This document shows positions 31,962 through 40,537 of a DNA stretch of 62,983 bases, one piece after another. The position numbers and the translations under genes are program-made. The stretch is from assembly GCF_000379065.1 (NCBI RefSeq), contig NZ_KB900614.1:2761030-2824012 (forward strand), written 5' to 3'. The stretch's first letter is position 1. Every line of letters starts with the position of its first letter. The DNA comes from Salinispora mooreana. Lineage in GTDB: Bacteria > Actinomycetota > Actinomycetes > Mycobacteriales > Micromonosporaceae. The notes beneath the pieces are model-generated. The model was not told the DNA's origin, searched no databases, and was given only the letters and a program-made list of their open reading frames with translations.

Positions 31962-33184
31962 CTGACTGCTCGCTCCAGGGCGGCCAGCAGCTCGTCGAAC
32001 GGGGCGACGGCGGGCAGATACCGTCCGGTCAGCAGGTCTGCCATCCAGTCTGTGCGGGACAGCGTGGCCCGCACCAGCTCCTCGGCCGGCCCGAGCGGCG
32101 CCGGGTTAACCGTGGTGATCTCGATCGAGGCGGGCTCGTCGTAGCGGGCGCCGTTGCGCCACAGCAGGGCGATACGGCATGGTCCGAACTCGGTGGCTAC
32201 CGCGTGGGCGGCGGTATCGGCGAGCCAGCCGCCGACCTTGCCGACGTGGTAGGCCGGGTTCTTCCCGAACGTCGCCTCGTTCCCGGCCAGGTGGGCACCG
32301 CTGATCACGCCGGTGCGGGCGTTGCCCCGGCCCACGAGGCCATCCTCGCCATAGTCGACAGCCGACCCCGAGAGTGTGAAGTACTGCCCGGAGATGGGCC
32401 CGATGCGGGAATCGCGGGTGTTGCACAGCACCGACACCCGACCCGGCAGCCGCTGGGCAAGGAGGTCGGTCAGTTCGCTGGCGGCAGAGGTGACCGCCTC
32501 GGCGAACTGGGCGGAGCTGCTCAGGTACCCGGCCAGGGCGGGCACGCAGACGGTCACCGTCCAGGTCGCGCCGTTGCGGATGGCGAGGGCCTTGATGTCG
32601 CTGCCTGCCCACGCGTGGCGGCGGAACCACGCCTCGGCCAGCAGGGCCACGGCCTCAGTGACCGTGCGTGGGGCCGAGCCGACGAGGTAGGCGGTGTCGT
32701 TCGAGAACGGCCTCGGCCTCTCGGGCAGATCGTCCAAGGAACGGGGGGCGAACCAGTGGGAAAACTTGGAGGAGTTGGTCGTCTCGTGTCCCACCTCCAG
32801 CTGCACGCGGTCGAAGCCCGGCAGCGCGGTACGCAGGTGGTCAACGGCCGCGTGCTCAAGGATCTCCCGCACTGGCAGTTCCTGGCCGGCGAAGCTGGTG
32901 GAGATCCGGCCGCCGAAGACGACTCGCAGCGGCCGGTCGTACACACCGTCGGTGTCGCTGAAGGCGGCCCGGCCGCCGAAGACGGCGACCTTGTCCAGGT
33001 TGTGGTGCAGCACCGCCCCCACGGTGTCCAGGCAGTGCCTGCTGTAACGGATGGAGGCGAGCTCAGCGATGCCGTCGGCGAGGGTGTCGGGGTGGCCGAC
33101 CCCTTTGCGTTCGACGACCTCGACGGGCAGCTCATGCGGCAGCGGCGTACGCAGTCCGGACGACGCGGGCATCGCGGTAGACAC
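31958..33184 (-). CDS. Archaeal-type S-adenosylmethionine synthetase family protein
   Basis: This 408-residue protein has VERKGVGHPDTLADGIAE at residues 23-40, the hallmark of the archaeal-type methionine adenosyltransferase family, which differs from bacterial MetK. Further motifs are DKVAVFGGRA, NDTAYLVG, GPISGQYFTL, GRGNARTGVISG and GKNPAYHVGKVGG. These are spread over the full length, so the protein looks intact at the family's usual ~400 residues. Bacteria normally rely on MetK; a family member inside a sugar/ligase operon suggests a dedicated SAM supply or an adenosyl-transfer on a different thioether. It overlaps the HprK-like gene by four bases and the oxidoreductase gene by 53. Confidence 0.85.
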   Translation of the reverse strand: MSTAMPASSGLRTPLPHELPVEVVERKGVGHPDTLADGIAELASIRYSRHCLDTVGAVLHHNLDKVAVFGGRAAFSDTDGVYDRPLRVVFGGRISTSFAGQELPVREILEHAAVDHLRTALPGFDRVQLEVGHETTNSSKFSHWFAPRSLDDLPERPRPFSNDTAYLVGSAPRTVTEAVALLAEAWFRRHAWAGSDIKALAIRNGATWTVTVCVPALAGYLSSSAQFAEAVTSAASELTDLLAQRLPGRVSVLCNTRDSRIGPISGQYFTLSGSAVDYGEDGLVGRGNARTGVISGAHLAGNEATFGKNPAYHVGKVGGWLADTAAHAVATEFGPCRIALLWRNGARYDEPASIEITTVNPAPLGPAEELVRATLSRTDWMADLLTGRYLPAVAPFDELLAALERAVR

Positions 33185-34067
33185 GATCGATCACCTCCAG
33201 AGGGCGCCGTAGCGCCGTCACCGAGAACAGGCAGGGGTGGGCCGGATGGCCCTCGGCAGCGTTCAACGCGGCGGCGTACATCGCGCGCCGCAGTTCCTCA
33301 TGCGTCGGGGCGGCGGCGATCTCGCCGAGTCCGGCTTCAAGGTTCCGCCCGCGTACGTGAAGCCGACGTCCGTCGGTGAGGTGGAGGATGAGCTCGTGAG
33401 CCGGTGGACCGGGGTGGTCGACCCGGGCGTTGATCTGCACTGTGGCCCCGCCGGACAGGGCGAGTACGGCGATGACGTGGTCCTCGGTCTCTGCCAGGCC
33501 GCGGCTGTGGGTCACCGTTGCGTTGACCATTTCGACGTCGCCGGGCAGCAGCCGCAGGGCGAGTGCCAGGCCGTGGATGGCTTGCTGGTGCAGGATTCCG
33601 CCGGCATCCGCGTATGTGCGGCGCCAGCCGCGGAAGTATCCGGGATCTCGGTGCACGCTCAGCAACACGTCGGCGCGTGTAACAGCAGGAGGCATCGCGA
33701 GTAGGGCGTTCAGGCCGGGGGCGAAGTGCGGCTGGAACGCGACGAAGATCCGCCCGTCGCCCGGCTGGGGCGCCAGGGCCGCTGGTTCGGTCGTGCAGGG
33801 CTTCTCCACGAGCACGGCGGCTCCGGTCTGGGCTGCTTCCCGGGCTGCGGCAAGCGCGGTCCCCGGCGGGGTGGCCACCACAACCAGATCCGGCGTCACG
33901 GCGCTCAGCGCCGCCCGCCACGAAGCAAACACCGGCACGCCCCTGGGGACATCGACGCACGGGGCGGGGTCAGCGACCCCGGCGACTAGCACACCGGGAA
34001 CGCCGGAGAGCGCGGCCAGGTGTTTGGCTCCGACCTCCCCCGCTCCTACCAGCAGCACCCGCTTCAT
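33132..34067 (-). CDS. Gfo/Idh/MocA-family oxidoreductase
   Basis: This 311-residue protein begins MKRVLLVGAGEVGAKHLAAL (NAD(P)-binding Rossmann motif, 4-20). It has VVVATPPGTALAAAREAAQ and VLVEKPCTTEPAAL with the family's EKP motif at about 87-89. GGILHQQAIHGLALALRLLP supplies the usual catalytic-region His. Members oxidise or reduce hydroxyls of sugars, inositols and their phosphates. Its neighbour upstream is a TIM-barrel sugar isomerase, a frequent partner in inositol- or amino-sugar-type pathways. The 53-base overlap with the next gene is unusual, and the true start of that gene may be later. Confidence 0.85.
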   Translation of the reverse strand: MKRVLLVGAGEVGAKHLAALSGVPGVLVAGVADPAPCVDVPRGVPVFASWRAALSAVTPDLVVVATPPGTALAAAREAAQTGAAVLVEKPCTTEPAALAPQPGDGRIFVAFQPHFAPGLNALLAMPPAVTRADVLLSVHRDPGYFRGWRRTYADAGGILHQQAIHGLALALRLLPGDVEMVNATVTHSRGLAETEDHVIAVLALSGGATVQINARVDHPGPPAHELILHLTDGRRLHVRGRNLEAGLGEIAAAPTHEELRRAMYAAALNAAEGHPAHPCLFSVTALRRPLEVIDRVYRDARVVRTAYAAAA

Positions 34068-34924
34068 GCCACACCGCCGGGAACAGCGGAGCGCAGGAAC
34101 GCGGCGCCAGAGGTGAGGGCGTCGGCTGGGGTGTCGCGCACGTGGGTCTCCAGCGCGTACGGCAGCCCGGGCTGGGCTGCGTGCAGCAGCGGTAGCACCT
34201 GGCCGTAGGGCACCACACCCTCACCGGCCGGGCAGAACACCCGGCCACCACCGTCAGCGGCGGGCCGGTAGTCCTTGACGTGCACGTACCCCACGTACGG
34301 GGCGAGGGAGCTGACCACCTCACCGGTGGCTTGGCCGACCTCGTGGAGATTCGCCACGTCCAGCCACAGTCCCAGGCCCTGCCCGTAGTACCGGTCCAGG
34401 ACCTCGAGCAGTGACTCGGCATGGGCGACCGTGCACACTGGCTCGTTCTCCAGCAGCAGCCGCACCCCAGCCGAGTTCGCCAGGTCCAGGGCTTTTGCCA
34501 ACAGCAGGTCACTGAGTAGCTGCTCGGTGAGTTCCGGCTCGACCCGCAGGTGGGAGAAGACCCGCACCACCGGGGCTCCGAGGATGACGGCAGCCGCAAC
34601 GGCCCGCTCAATCCAGCCGAGCCGCTCCTCGGGCGGAACCTGGGTGGGAAAGCCGAAGGTGTCCACCCTCTCGGGCGTCGCCTCGGGGCGGCACCACTTC
34701 CACAGCGGCGAAGCCAGCGCGGCCACCTTCAGGCCTCGCTCCTCGGCCAGCGTACGGAGGTACCGAACCCGGTCGTCGGGCAGCGTAACCGCATTGGCGC
34801 CCTCGGCTGAGCGGATCTCCAGCTGACCAATGCCCAACTTCACCGCCAGGTCCATGCCCGGCACTGGATCGGAGCTGAGTTCGTCAGGGTTGAGCACCAG
34901 CCTGCTCGCCGACATTTTCTCCAC
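34064..34924 (-). CDS. Sugar phosphate isomerase/epimerase (xylose-isomerase-like TIM barrel)
   Basis: AAGGAG lies nine bases before GTG 34924; ATG 34915 is also possible. The 286-residue product has AVKLGIGQLEIRS, VRVFSHLRVEPELTEQL, VRLLLENEPVC, LGLWLDVANLHEVG and YVGYVHVKDYRP, the Glu, Asp and His/Lys positions that bind metal in AP_endonuc_2-type barrels such as IolE and IolI. It is the first gene of the seven-gene minus-strand operon and probably acts on a sugar or inosose before the Gfo/Idh enzyme. Promoter DNA must lie in 34925-35109, where I see no clear -35/-10 pair. Confidence 0.82.
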   Translation of the reverse strand: MEKMSASRLVLNPDELSSDPVPGMDLAVKLGIGQLEIRSAEGANAVTLPDDRVRYLRTLAEERGLKVAALASPLWKWCRPEATPERVDTFGFPTQVPPEERLGWIERAVAAAVILGAPVVRVFSHLRVEPELTEQLLSDLLLAKALDLANSAGVRLLLENEPVCTVAHAESLLEVLDRYYGQGLGLWLDVANLHEVGQATGEVVSSLAPYVGYVHVKDYRPAADGGGRVFCPAGEGVVPYGQVLPLLHAAQPGLPYALETHVRDTPADALTSGAAFLRSAVPGGVA

Positions 34925-35109
34925 GGCCGTCTTCTCCTTCAGTAGTAGGTAGGGCGGGAGACCTCCGCCGCTAATAGCCCGCGACCCGGTAGCCGCGACC
35001 GCAAGGCCAGGGTGATAACCGCTCGCCTTGCTTCGTTAGCGCAAGGGTGAAAACGCGGGTTAGGCGGCACCTCCAGCATCGAGCAATGCGCCAAGAGCAG
35101 ATAAGGATG

Positions 35110-35349
35110 TCAAGCAGTCGGTGTTGCCTGCTGGAGAACGCGCTCTGCCCAGTCCGCCTGCGGACACGGGTGAGGCGCCAGCCGCGCCCACATGTCGAGG
35201 CATCCGGCACAAATTCCATCGCACTCAACATGGACGCTATGCAGTGCAATTGCCTTCTCAGTCAATTCGACTACCGTGTTCGACTCGCCATTCAGGGGCA
35301 TTCTTGCGGTGACCGGTAGCGGCGGCACGGTCACTGGTTTAACTGGCAT
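35110..35349 (-). CDS. Small conserved actinomycete protein with CxGC motif
   Basis: This 79-residue frame from ATG 35349 (GAAGTGG upstream) has VECDGICAGCLDMWARLAPH then PCPQADWAERVL. This C-x2-C ... PC-x-QADWA pattern recurs in short proteins near XRE regulators in actinomycetes; the function is unknown and zinc binding is plausible. A weak hairpin (CCTTGC with GCAAGG, about 35018-35038) lies on its downstream side. Confidence 0.6.
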   Translation of the reverse strand: MPVKPVTVPPLPVTARMPLNGESNTVVELTEKAIALHSVHVECDGICAGCLDMWARLAPHPCPQADWAERVLQQATPTA

Positions 35350-35384
35350 GCCACTTCGCCTCCCACTCTGGTGGTCAGTACGAC

Positions 35385-35699
35385 TTACTCACAGATAGCA
35401 CCGACGGCGCCCGCCGCGCGTTTTGCCATGGGAGCTGCCGTTACACGATGGTGAGGTCTGCTTGCCAGCAGCCCGCGATCACCAACTCGTCTGGCATTGA
35501 TTAGCTCGGGTCGGGTAGCGCCAGGAGTTCGGCGAGGCAGCCGAAGTGAAAGCCAGAAGACTTTCGCCGCCTGCTCGAACTGGGCGCATGGGCCGGGGCT
35601 GCGGCAGGTAATGCACGCTCCGGATGCACTGCTGGTTGCGTGTTGCTGCAACGCTATTTGCGCTTGTTCGACCTTTTCGCCACCGTGGTAGGTCGCCAT
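35385..35699 (-). CDS. Small conserved actinomycete protein with CxxC and PC motifs
   Basis: ATG 35699 has GGAAGG upstream. The 104-residue product contains GACITCRSPGPCAQFEQAAK and LPRRTPGATRPELINARRVG, a signature of short actinomycete proteins encoded near Scr1/DUF397-type regulators. The cysteines could bind zinc. With the gene at 35110 it forms a minus-strand pair divergent from the XRE gene at 36318. The stretch beyond residue 75 is basic. The function is unknown. Confidence 0.6.
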   Translation of the reverse strand: MATYHGGEKVEQAQIALQQHATSSASGACITCRSPGPCAQFEQAAKVFWLSLRLPRRTPGATRPELINARRVGDRGLLASRPHHRVTAAPMAKRAAGAVGAICE

Positions 35700-36317
35700 G
35701 CCTGCCTTCCGTTTCGACCGATGTGGACCAGGTGCGCCGCGCTGGCGATCTTGATGTGTCACTCCCGCGGCGCACCCGAACTGGGTTGCTACCGATACGG
35801 CCCAGAGCATGTGCCGGCCGAGGCCGGCGGCGTCATCGCGGTCGAGCCAGTAGTAGTCAACTGCGAACACGGAGCCGGCCCTCCTCAGGGACACGCATGG
35901 TGGTGAAGTCCCGCCCGCCGCCACGCCCTGTAGCAGCGACGGCGAGCGGGAGACCAACTGCAGCCACGCCGTCCGGCGCGTTCACCTACCCGGTACCGTG
36001 CACCGGCGTAGGGCGAGAACACGCCCAGGACCGCGTTGCTGTCACGAGCCGGATCCAGCCGGTTCGGCCGTACCGGATCACATAAATCGACAGATCGCTT
36101 CTGGTAGGTCCACCTTCACGGACAGTCCACATACGCGGGAATCCCCGTCTACCACCTGATCCGGTACCCGTTCTACTGCCCAGATGGTCGCTGATCAGGG
36201 CCTCAGCAGCCGATCGTGAACTCACGCCCAGCTCCAACGGAGAAGCCCGGGGTTACGCTCCCCGCATCGCCGGTGCGTAATCGTCCTCCGGCGTTGGTTG
36301 TTCTCCGGAGGTGTGGT
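35700..36317. other. Divergent intergenic region, about 620 bases
   Basis: The region lies between the minus-strand small genes and the plus-strand XRE gene. The minus frame stays open to 35957 but has no good start or ribosome-binding site there. I see no repeat or RNA gene. It probably holds the promoters of both sides. Confidence 0.35.
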
Positions 36318-37193
36318 GTGATCAGCCCGCTGGTGCGTCGTCGTAGGCTCGCCGCCGAGCTGATCCGCCTGCGCGACGAGCACGGATACCCAGCCGCTCG
36401 CGTCGCCGCGGAGATCGGCGTCGCACGCCAACGCATCTCGCGGTTGGAGAACGGTCACGTCGCCCCTGACCTCGACGAGGTCATGCGGATTCTCCAGCTG
36501 TTCGGCGTAGATCAGCAGCGCTGGCAGCAGATCATGACGATCGCCCGCGAGGCACAGGAACGCGGGTGGTGGGCGAAGTACGCCGACGAGATGGGCACCC
36601 GACAGGCTCTGTACGCAAACCTTGAGGCGGGCGCGAGTGAGATTCGCGAATATCAGATGGTCTACCTGCCCGGCTTGTTGCAGGTGCGGCCGTACACCGA
36701 AGCACGCCTGCTAATGGACGCTCCCAACGGTGCCACCTACAGCCACACCCGAGCACTCGAAGCACGCGCCGGCCGCCAACGCATGCTGGAGCGGCCGGGC
36801 GGCCCTCGGTATGAGGTGATCATCGACGAACTGGCCATCCGCCGTTTTGCCGCGCCCGCGCCGGTGATCGCCGATCAACTGGACCACCTAACGCTCGTCG
36901 GACACCACCGCCCAACCATCAGCATCCGAGTACTGCCAATCGCCGCCAAGATCCGCCAGCATTCCGTCCCCCGCTCGGCGTTTTTCACCTACCGGTACCC
37001 GGACCCGCACGACCCCGTGGTCGTTGCCGTTGACACGGCCACCGACGACCTCGTACTGACAGAGGTAGCAGACGTCAACCGCTACCTCGACCTATACGGC
37101 AGGCTGGCGGACGCCGCCATGCCACCGGGCGAAAGCCTCGACTTCCTCACCGCAACGGCCGAAGAAATCAGGAGGAATATTCACAATGAATGA
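36318..37193 (+). CDS. XRE-family regulator with DUF5753 (Scr1-like)
   Basis: GGAGG precedes GTG 36318. The 291-residue protein has an N-terminal HTH (VAAEIGVARQRISRLENGHV, about 27-46) and the ligand-like DUF5753 domain: REAQERGWWAKYADEMG, YLPGLLQVRPYTEARL and RFAAPAPVIADQLDHL. These proteins pair with a downstream DUF397 partner, as here at 37186, to tune gene expression or development; the pair is sometimes compared to a toxin-antitoxin arrangement. The gene overlaps the DUF397 gene by eight bases. Confidence 0.88.
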   Translation: MISPLVRRRRLAAELIRLRDEHGYPAARVAAEIGVARQRISRLENGHVAPDLDEVMRILQLFGVDQQRWQQIMTIAREAQERGWWAKYADEMGTRQALYANLEAGASEIREYQMVYLPGLLQVRPYTEARLLMDAPNGATYSHTRALEARAGRQRMLERPGGPRYEVIIDELAIRRFAAPAPVIADQLDHLTLVGHHRPTISIRVLPIAAKIRQHSVPRSAFFTYRYPDPHDPVVVAVDTATDDLVLTEVADVNRYLDLYGRLADAAMPPGESLDFLTATAEEIRRNIHNE

Positions 37194-37386
37194 CAGGCAG
37201 TTTTGCCCGTGGCGGAAGTCCACCCGAAGCGGTGGCGCCGACAACTGTGTCGAAGTCGCGACCGCTACCGACCTGCACGTCGGCGTCCGGGACTCCAAAA
37301 GCCCCGACGATGGTGTCCTTGTGTTCGGCCCGGATGGCTGGTCCGAGTTCATCGAGGGGGTTCGCAACGGCGAATTCGACGCCTGA
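37186..37386 (+). CDS. DUF397 domain protein
   Basis: This 66-residue protein shows the DUF397 pattern CPWRKSTRSGGADNCVEVA, VGVRDSKSPD and FGPDGWSEFIEGVRNGEFD. It starts at ATG 37186 inside the end of the XRE gene, with AGGAGG upstream. DUF397 proteins are the usual partners of Scr1/DUF5753 regulators and are thought to bind them. The next 220 bases contain no clear gene. Confidence 0.9.
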   Translation: MNDRQFCPWRKSTRSGGADNCVEVATATDLHVGVRDSKSPDDGVLVFGPDGWSEFIEGVRNGEFDA

Positions 37387-37608
37387 CCGGCACGGGTTGC
37401 AGCCGCCAGCCGCGCTCGCGGGGTGGCGGCCTCACCGTGGCACCCAGCCCTGTGGCGCAGACCGCAAGGCCAGGAAGTGGCCCACGCCGCCGACGACCAT
37501 CGGTATCGCTTGAACCGCGCAGGGACGCACTGGGATCATGTAGGAACGTCGTGCTGCGACAATGTGGCGCAAGGGCACGTCATTGCTGGTCGATGCTGGG
37601 GGCAGATC

Positions 37609-39027
37609 GTGGGGAGAGACAGCATCCCGAACAGTCACCTCAGGGCTGCCCGCAAGGCGCTACGGTCCCCCTCTGGTTCCGGCCGCCCGATGTCTCGCCA
37701 GGAGTTGGCCGACGCCTGCAACGCCGAACTGGCCTCGATGTACGGCAGGCAAGGTCGCAGGCCGCGCTGGGCAGGACTCACCGAGAAGGCCATTGGCGCG
37801 CTGGAACGCGGCGAGATCCGGTGGCCCAATGAGGATTACCGACAGGCGCTCTGCGCGGTTCTGCAAACCGACAAGCGTTCGCTCGGGCTCTACATCGCCC
37901 GGCCCGACAACGCCAAGTATGGCGAACTCCCAGCGCCCGCAGAGCCGGATTCTCGTCACCAGCACAAGGGGACGAGACCCTCGCCCACCCCACGGCCCGA
38001 CATATACGAGCCCGAGTCGCCACAGACCATCCAGTCGCTCGATGCCTCCGGCTCGCCCAGCCAATGGCGTGCGGGGCTGCGGCGCGCGGTCCTCGCCCGC
38101 GACAACGGGCAGGTCCTGCTGCCGTTACGTGAGCTGGAAGCCGCCCTACAGGTCGCCAACCTCGCCTACCAGGGCGCTCAGTACAGCGAACTGCGGCAAC
38201 TACCCATCCTCATCAGCGGGGCCGAGTCCTTGTTCGCCGAGCAGCCGAAGGCTGTGGAGATGCCCAGGGTTGCCCGAGCCGCTAACGGCGTTTACCTGCT
38301 GGCGTCAAAACTGGCTGCCAAACTCGGTGACGGCGAACTCGCCTGGACCACCGCGGACCGCGCCCGATGCTTCGGCCTGATAGCCGCTGATCCAGCACGG
38401 ACCGCCATCGCGGCCTACCAGACCGCATGCGCGCTCGCCAAGCAGCCAGGCCGTGCCGCCGAAGCGGAAGAGGTCGCGGTAGCCGCAGCCGAGGCCATCG
38501 CCGGCCAGCAGTTGTACCGCACCCCCGCCTACCTCTCGGCGTACGGAGCGCTCCTGCTCCACGCGGCCGTGGCGGCAGCCCGCCAGGCAGACACTCGCAG
38601 CGCATGGCGCCACCTGCGAGCCGCTGAATCAGCCGCCGATGAACTCGGCCGCAACGGTAACGAACTGTGGACAGCCTTCGGACCCACCAACGTCCGGCTA
38701 CACCAAATCTCCGTCGCGGTCGCCCTACACGAGAACAAACAGGCACTCCGGCTCGCCGACCAGCTCGACACCGCACAGCTCCCACTGACGCTAGCCAGCC
38801 GGCGCGCTCAAGCGCATCTCGACCTTGCCGTGGCGCACAGCGCGACGGACAGCTCCGCCCCCCAAGCGATGCTCCACCTCCTGGAGTACGAACGCCTCGT
38901 CCCTGAGGCGATCAAGCTCAACGCCGCCGCCGCTGGGCTCATCACGAAGCTGCTCCGGCGGGAACACCCCAGCCGCACCCCCGGGCTACGAGCCCTCGCC
39001 GACCGAGCAGGAGTCCAAGACGCATGA
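37609..39027 (+). CDS. XRE-type regulator with long TPR-like region
   Basis: GTG 37609 follows GGGGGC; earlier in-frame starts lack support. The 472-residue protein has an XRE-like N-terminus (SRQELADACNAELASMYGRQ, TEKAIGALERGEIRWPNEDY) and a long helical C-terminal domain with repeated Ala-rich helices (ARTAIAAYQTACALAKQPGR). The type is common upstream of flavoprotein and NUDIX genes in actinomycetes, exactly the order here. It overlaps the flavoprotein gene by four bases. Confidence 0.8.
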   Translation: MGRDSIPNSHLRAARKALRSPSGSGRPMSRQELADACNAELASMYGRQGRRPRWAGLTEKAIGALERGEIRWPNEDYRQALCAVLQTDKRSLGLYIARPDNAKYGELPAPAEPDSRHQHKGTRPSPTPRPDIYEPESPQTIQSLDASGSPSQWRAGLRRAVLARDNGQVLLPLRELEAALQVANLAYQGAQYSELRQLPILISGAESLFAEQPKAVEMPRVARAANGVYLLASKLAAKLGDGELAWTTADRARCFGLIAADPARTAIAAYQTACALAKQPGRAAEAEEVAVAAAEAIAGQQLYRTPAYLSAYGALLLHAAVAAARQADTRSAWRHLRAAESAADELGRNGNELWTAFGPTNVRLHQISVAVALHENKQALRLADQLDTAQLPLTLASRRAQAHLDLAVAHSATDSSAPQAMLHLLEYERLVPEAIKLNAAAAGLITKLLRREHPSRTPGLRALADRAGVQDA

Positions 39028-39593
39028 CCAAGGCCACCCCCGTCCTCCTGCTCGTCGTGTGCGCCGCCCCACCGGCCGCCAAAGTAGCCGAGCTGGCCGA
39101 ACGACTCCGCCACGACGACTGGGACGTGCACCCCGTCGTCACCGAGGCCGCCACCGCATGGGTTGACCTCCCAGCCCTGCAACAGACAACCGGCCACCCC
39201 GTCCGGAGCGAACCACGCCGACCACAGGAGCCGAAGTCACTACCGCGGCCCGACGCCATCATCGTCGCCCCGGCCACCTTCAACACGATCAACCAATGGG
39301 CCGCCGGCATCAACAACACCGCAGCCCTGGGCACCCTCAACGAAGCCCTCGGAGCCGGAACACCGATCATCGTCTCGCCCTACGCCAAGGCAGCGCTCGC
39401 CGCACACCCAGCCTTCCACCGCAACCTCGAACTACTCGCCAACGCCGGCGTTCACTTCACCGCCACCGAAGCCCTACGACCCGACACCCCAGACGGACCA
39501 TTCCACTGGGACAGCGTGCGCGACCTTCTCAACCGCACTACCCTGCATGATCGCCGCGGACCGAGAGCAACGCCTCCTCGTTGGCGACAATGA
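39024..39593 (+). CDS. Flavoprotein (HFCD/DFP family)
   Basis: This 189-residue protein begins TPVLLLVVCAAPPAAKVAEL and has VVTEAATAWV, RPDAIIVAPATFNTINQWAA and NTAALGTLNEALG, the FMN-binding pattern of HFCD flavoproteins such as Dfp/CoaBC and EpiD. Family members decarboxylate cysteine-type substrates; some work in secondary metabolism. The last ~25 residues overlap the convergent NUDIX gene and are not family-like, so the frame may be extended at its 3' end. It is coupled to the XRE-TPR gene. Confidence 0.8.
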   Translation: MTKATPVLLLVVCAAPPAAKVAELAERLRHDDWDVHPVVTEAATAWVDLPALQQTTGHPVRSEPRRPQEPKSLPRPDAIIVAPATFNTINQWAAGINNTAALGTLNEALGAGTPIIVSPYAKAALAAHPAFHRNLELLANAGVHFTATEALRPDTPDGPFHWDSVRDLLNRTTLHDRRGPRATPPRWRQ

Positions 39594-39996
39594 ACTCCCT
39601 GAGCGCATCCGGCTTCAACGCCACCGCGTGCAGCTCGTCAATCGCCACCCGGTCCAGCTGATACTCACCCCGCGCGGAATCAGCGAACTCCGGCCCACTA
39701 CGCGCCTCCGCCCGCAGCCGAAGCAAACGACCCGCGAAGAAGTGCTGCACCGAAACACCCGCACCAACCGGAGTGGAGAACAGGAACACCGGAACCAGCC
39801 GACCGGCCTCGCCACCAAGCTCCTCACGCAGCTCACGGCGCAGCGCAGCCTCCAGACAAACATCCGTCGGCTCCACCCCACCACCCGGCGTCGTCCAGTA
39901 CGGCACCTGCCCGGGCCTGATCCGCTTGATCAGCACAAGGCGGCCGTCACCATCGACAAGGATGGCCCGCACCGACCTACGCACGATCCGCCGCAC
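39538..39996 (-). CDS. NUDIX hydrolase
   Basis: This 152-residue enzyme has VRAILVDGDGRLVLIKRIRP, WTTPGGGVEPTD and the NUDIX box LEAALRRELREELGG with its Glu metal ligands intact. The family cleaves nucleoside diphosphates linked to another moiety. It converges on the flavoprotein gene with a 56-base overlap of the 3' ends. XRE-TPR, flavoprotein and NUDIX genes occur together in many actinomycetes, so a shared function is likely though unknown. Confidence 0.85.
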   Translation of the reverse strand: MRRIVRRSVRAILVDGDGRLVLIKRIRPGQVPYWTTPGGGVEPTDVCLEAALRRELREELGGEAGRLVPVFLFSTPVGAGVSVQHFFAGRLLRLRAEARSGPEFADSARGEYQLDRVAIDELHAVALKPDALREFIVANEEALLSVRGDHAG

Positions 39997-40158
39997 AACC
40001 GACCCTAACCACGCCCGGACCCCGCCACCGGACAGCGGCGCACCCGATTAATCCATGGTTCCGACCGGCTGGCATCGCACCCCGTCCCACCGAAGCCAAC
40101 CCGGTCCAACGGCTGCCGAGCACCCACCGAGCGACCACCCGCCACCGCCGTACGCGAA

Positions 40159-40200
40159 AAAGGCCCCGACCGGCACAGAAATACCAGGTCAGGGCCTTGC
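40159..40200 (-). terminator. Hairpin downstream of tRNA-Lys
   Basis: AAGGCCCCGA and TCAGGGCCTT form a 10-bp stem with one mismatch, on the 3' side of the minus-strand tRNA. It is the partner of the perfect copy at 1849-1887. The two differ at about four of 56 positions. Confidence 0.7.
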
Positions 40201-40204
40201 TCGT

Positions 40205-40249
40205 TGGTGCGCCGCCAGGGACTCGAACCCCGAACCCGCGGATTAAGAG
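40205..40249. other. E2 right attachment site within tRNA-Lys
   Basis: These 45 bases are identical to 18242-18286 and span the CCA end to the edge of the anticodon loop, a standard target of tyrosine integrases. To the right lie the tRNA 5' half and apparently chromosomal DNA. To the left lies E2. Confidence 0.75.
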
Positions 40250-40280
40250 TCCGCTGCTCTGCCAGTTGAGCTAGCGGCGC
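40205..40280 (-). tRNA. tRNA-Lys (CTT), CCA encoded
   Basis: Read on the minus strand, the 76-base gene folds as a cloverleaf. The 7-bp acceptor stem is GCGCCGC/GCGGCGC. The D-arm is GCTC...GAGC. The anticodon stem GCGGA/TCCGC encloses loop CTCTTAA, giving anticodon CTT. The T-arm is GGGG-TTCGAGT-CCCT, and A-CCA is at the 3' end. TAGGGT, a common actinobacterial -10 form, lies about 20 bases upstream. The 3' half (40205-40249) is the attachment core shared with 18242-18286. The tRNA stays whole because the integrating element carried the same core. Confidence 0.96.
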
Positions 40281-40537
40281 TCGTTGGCAACGGGGAGAAC
40301 CCTAGCACGCCAGTTCAGCCGGCTTCTAATCCGATCCCCACTCCCCTCTTTCGGTTGAGATATTCGGACAAATGGCATCAAAAACACCAGGATGACTCTG
40401 GGTTAGTCGGTGCCGCGGGGCATGGTTACGGCACGATGTGCGCCAGGTGCGTGCGAACTGCGTTGGAGACAGGGCCAAGAGCTGGTTGATGACCGGCTCG
40501 GTCCACCTCTCCGACGGCGAGGAGTAAGGAAGAGCAC

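Noticed and set aside
35700..35957. N-terminal extension of the small protein at 35385-35699
   Set aside because: Stronger Shine-Dalgarno support and conserved sequence favour ATG 35699.
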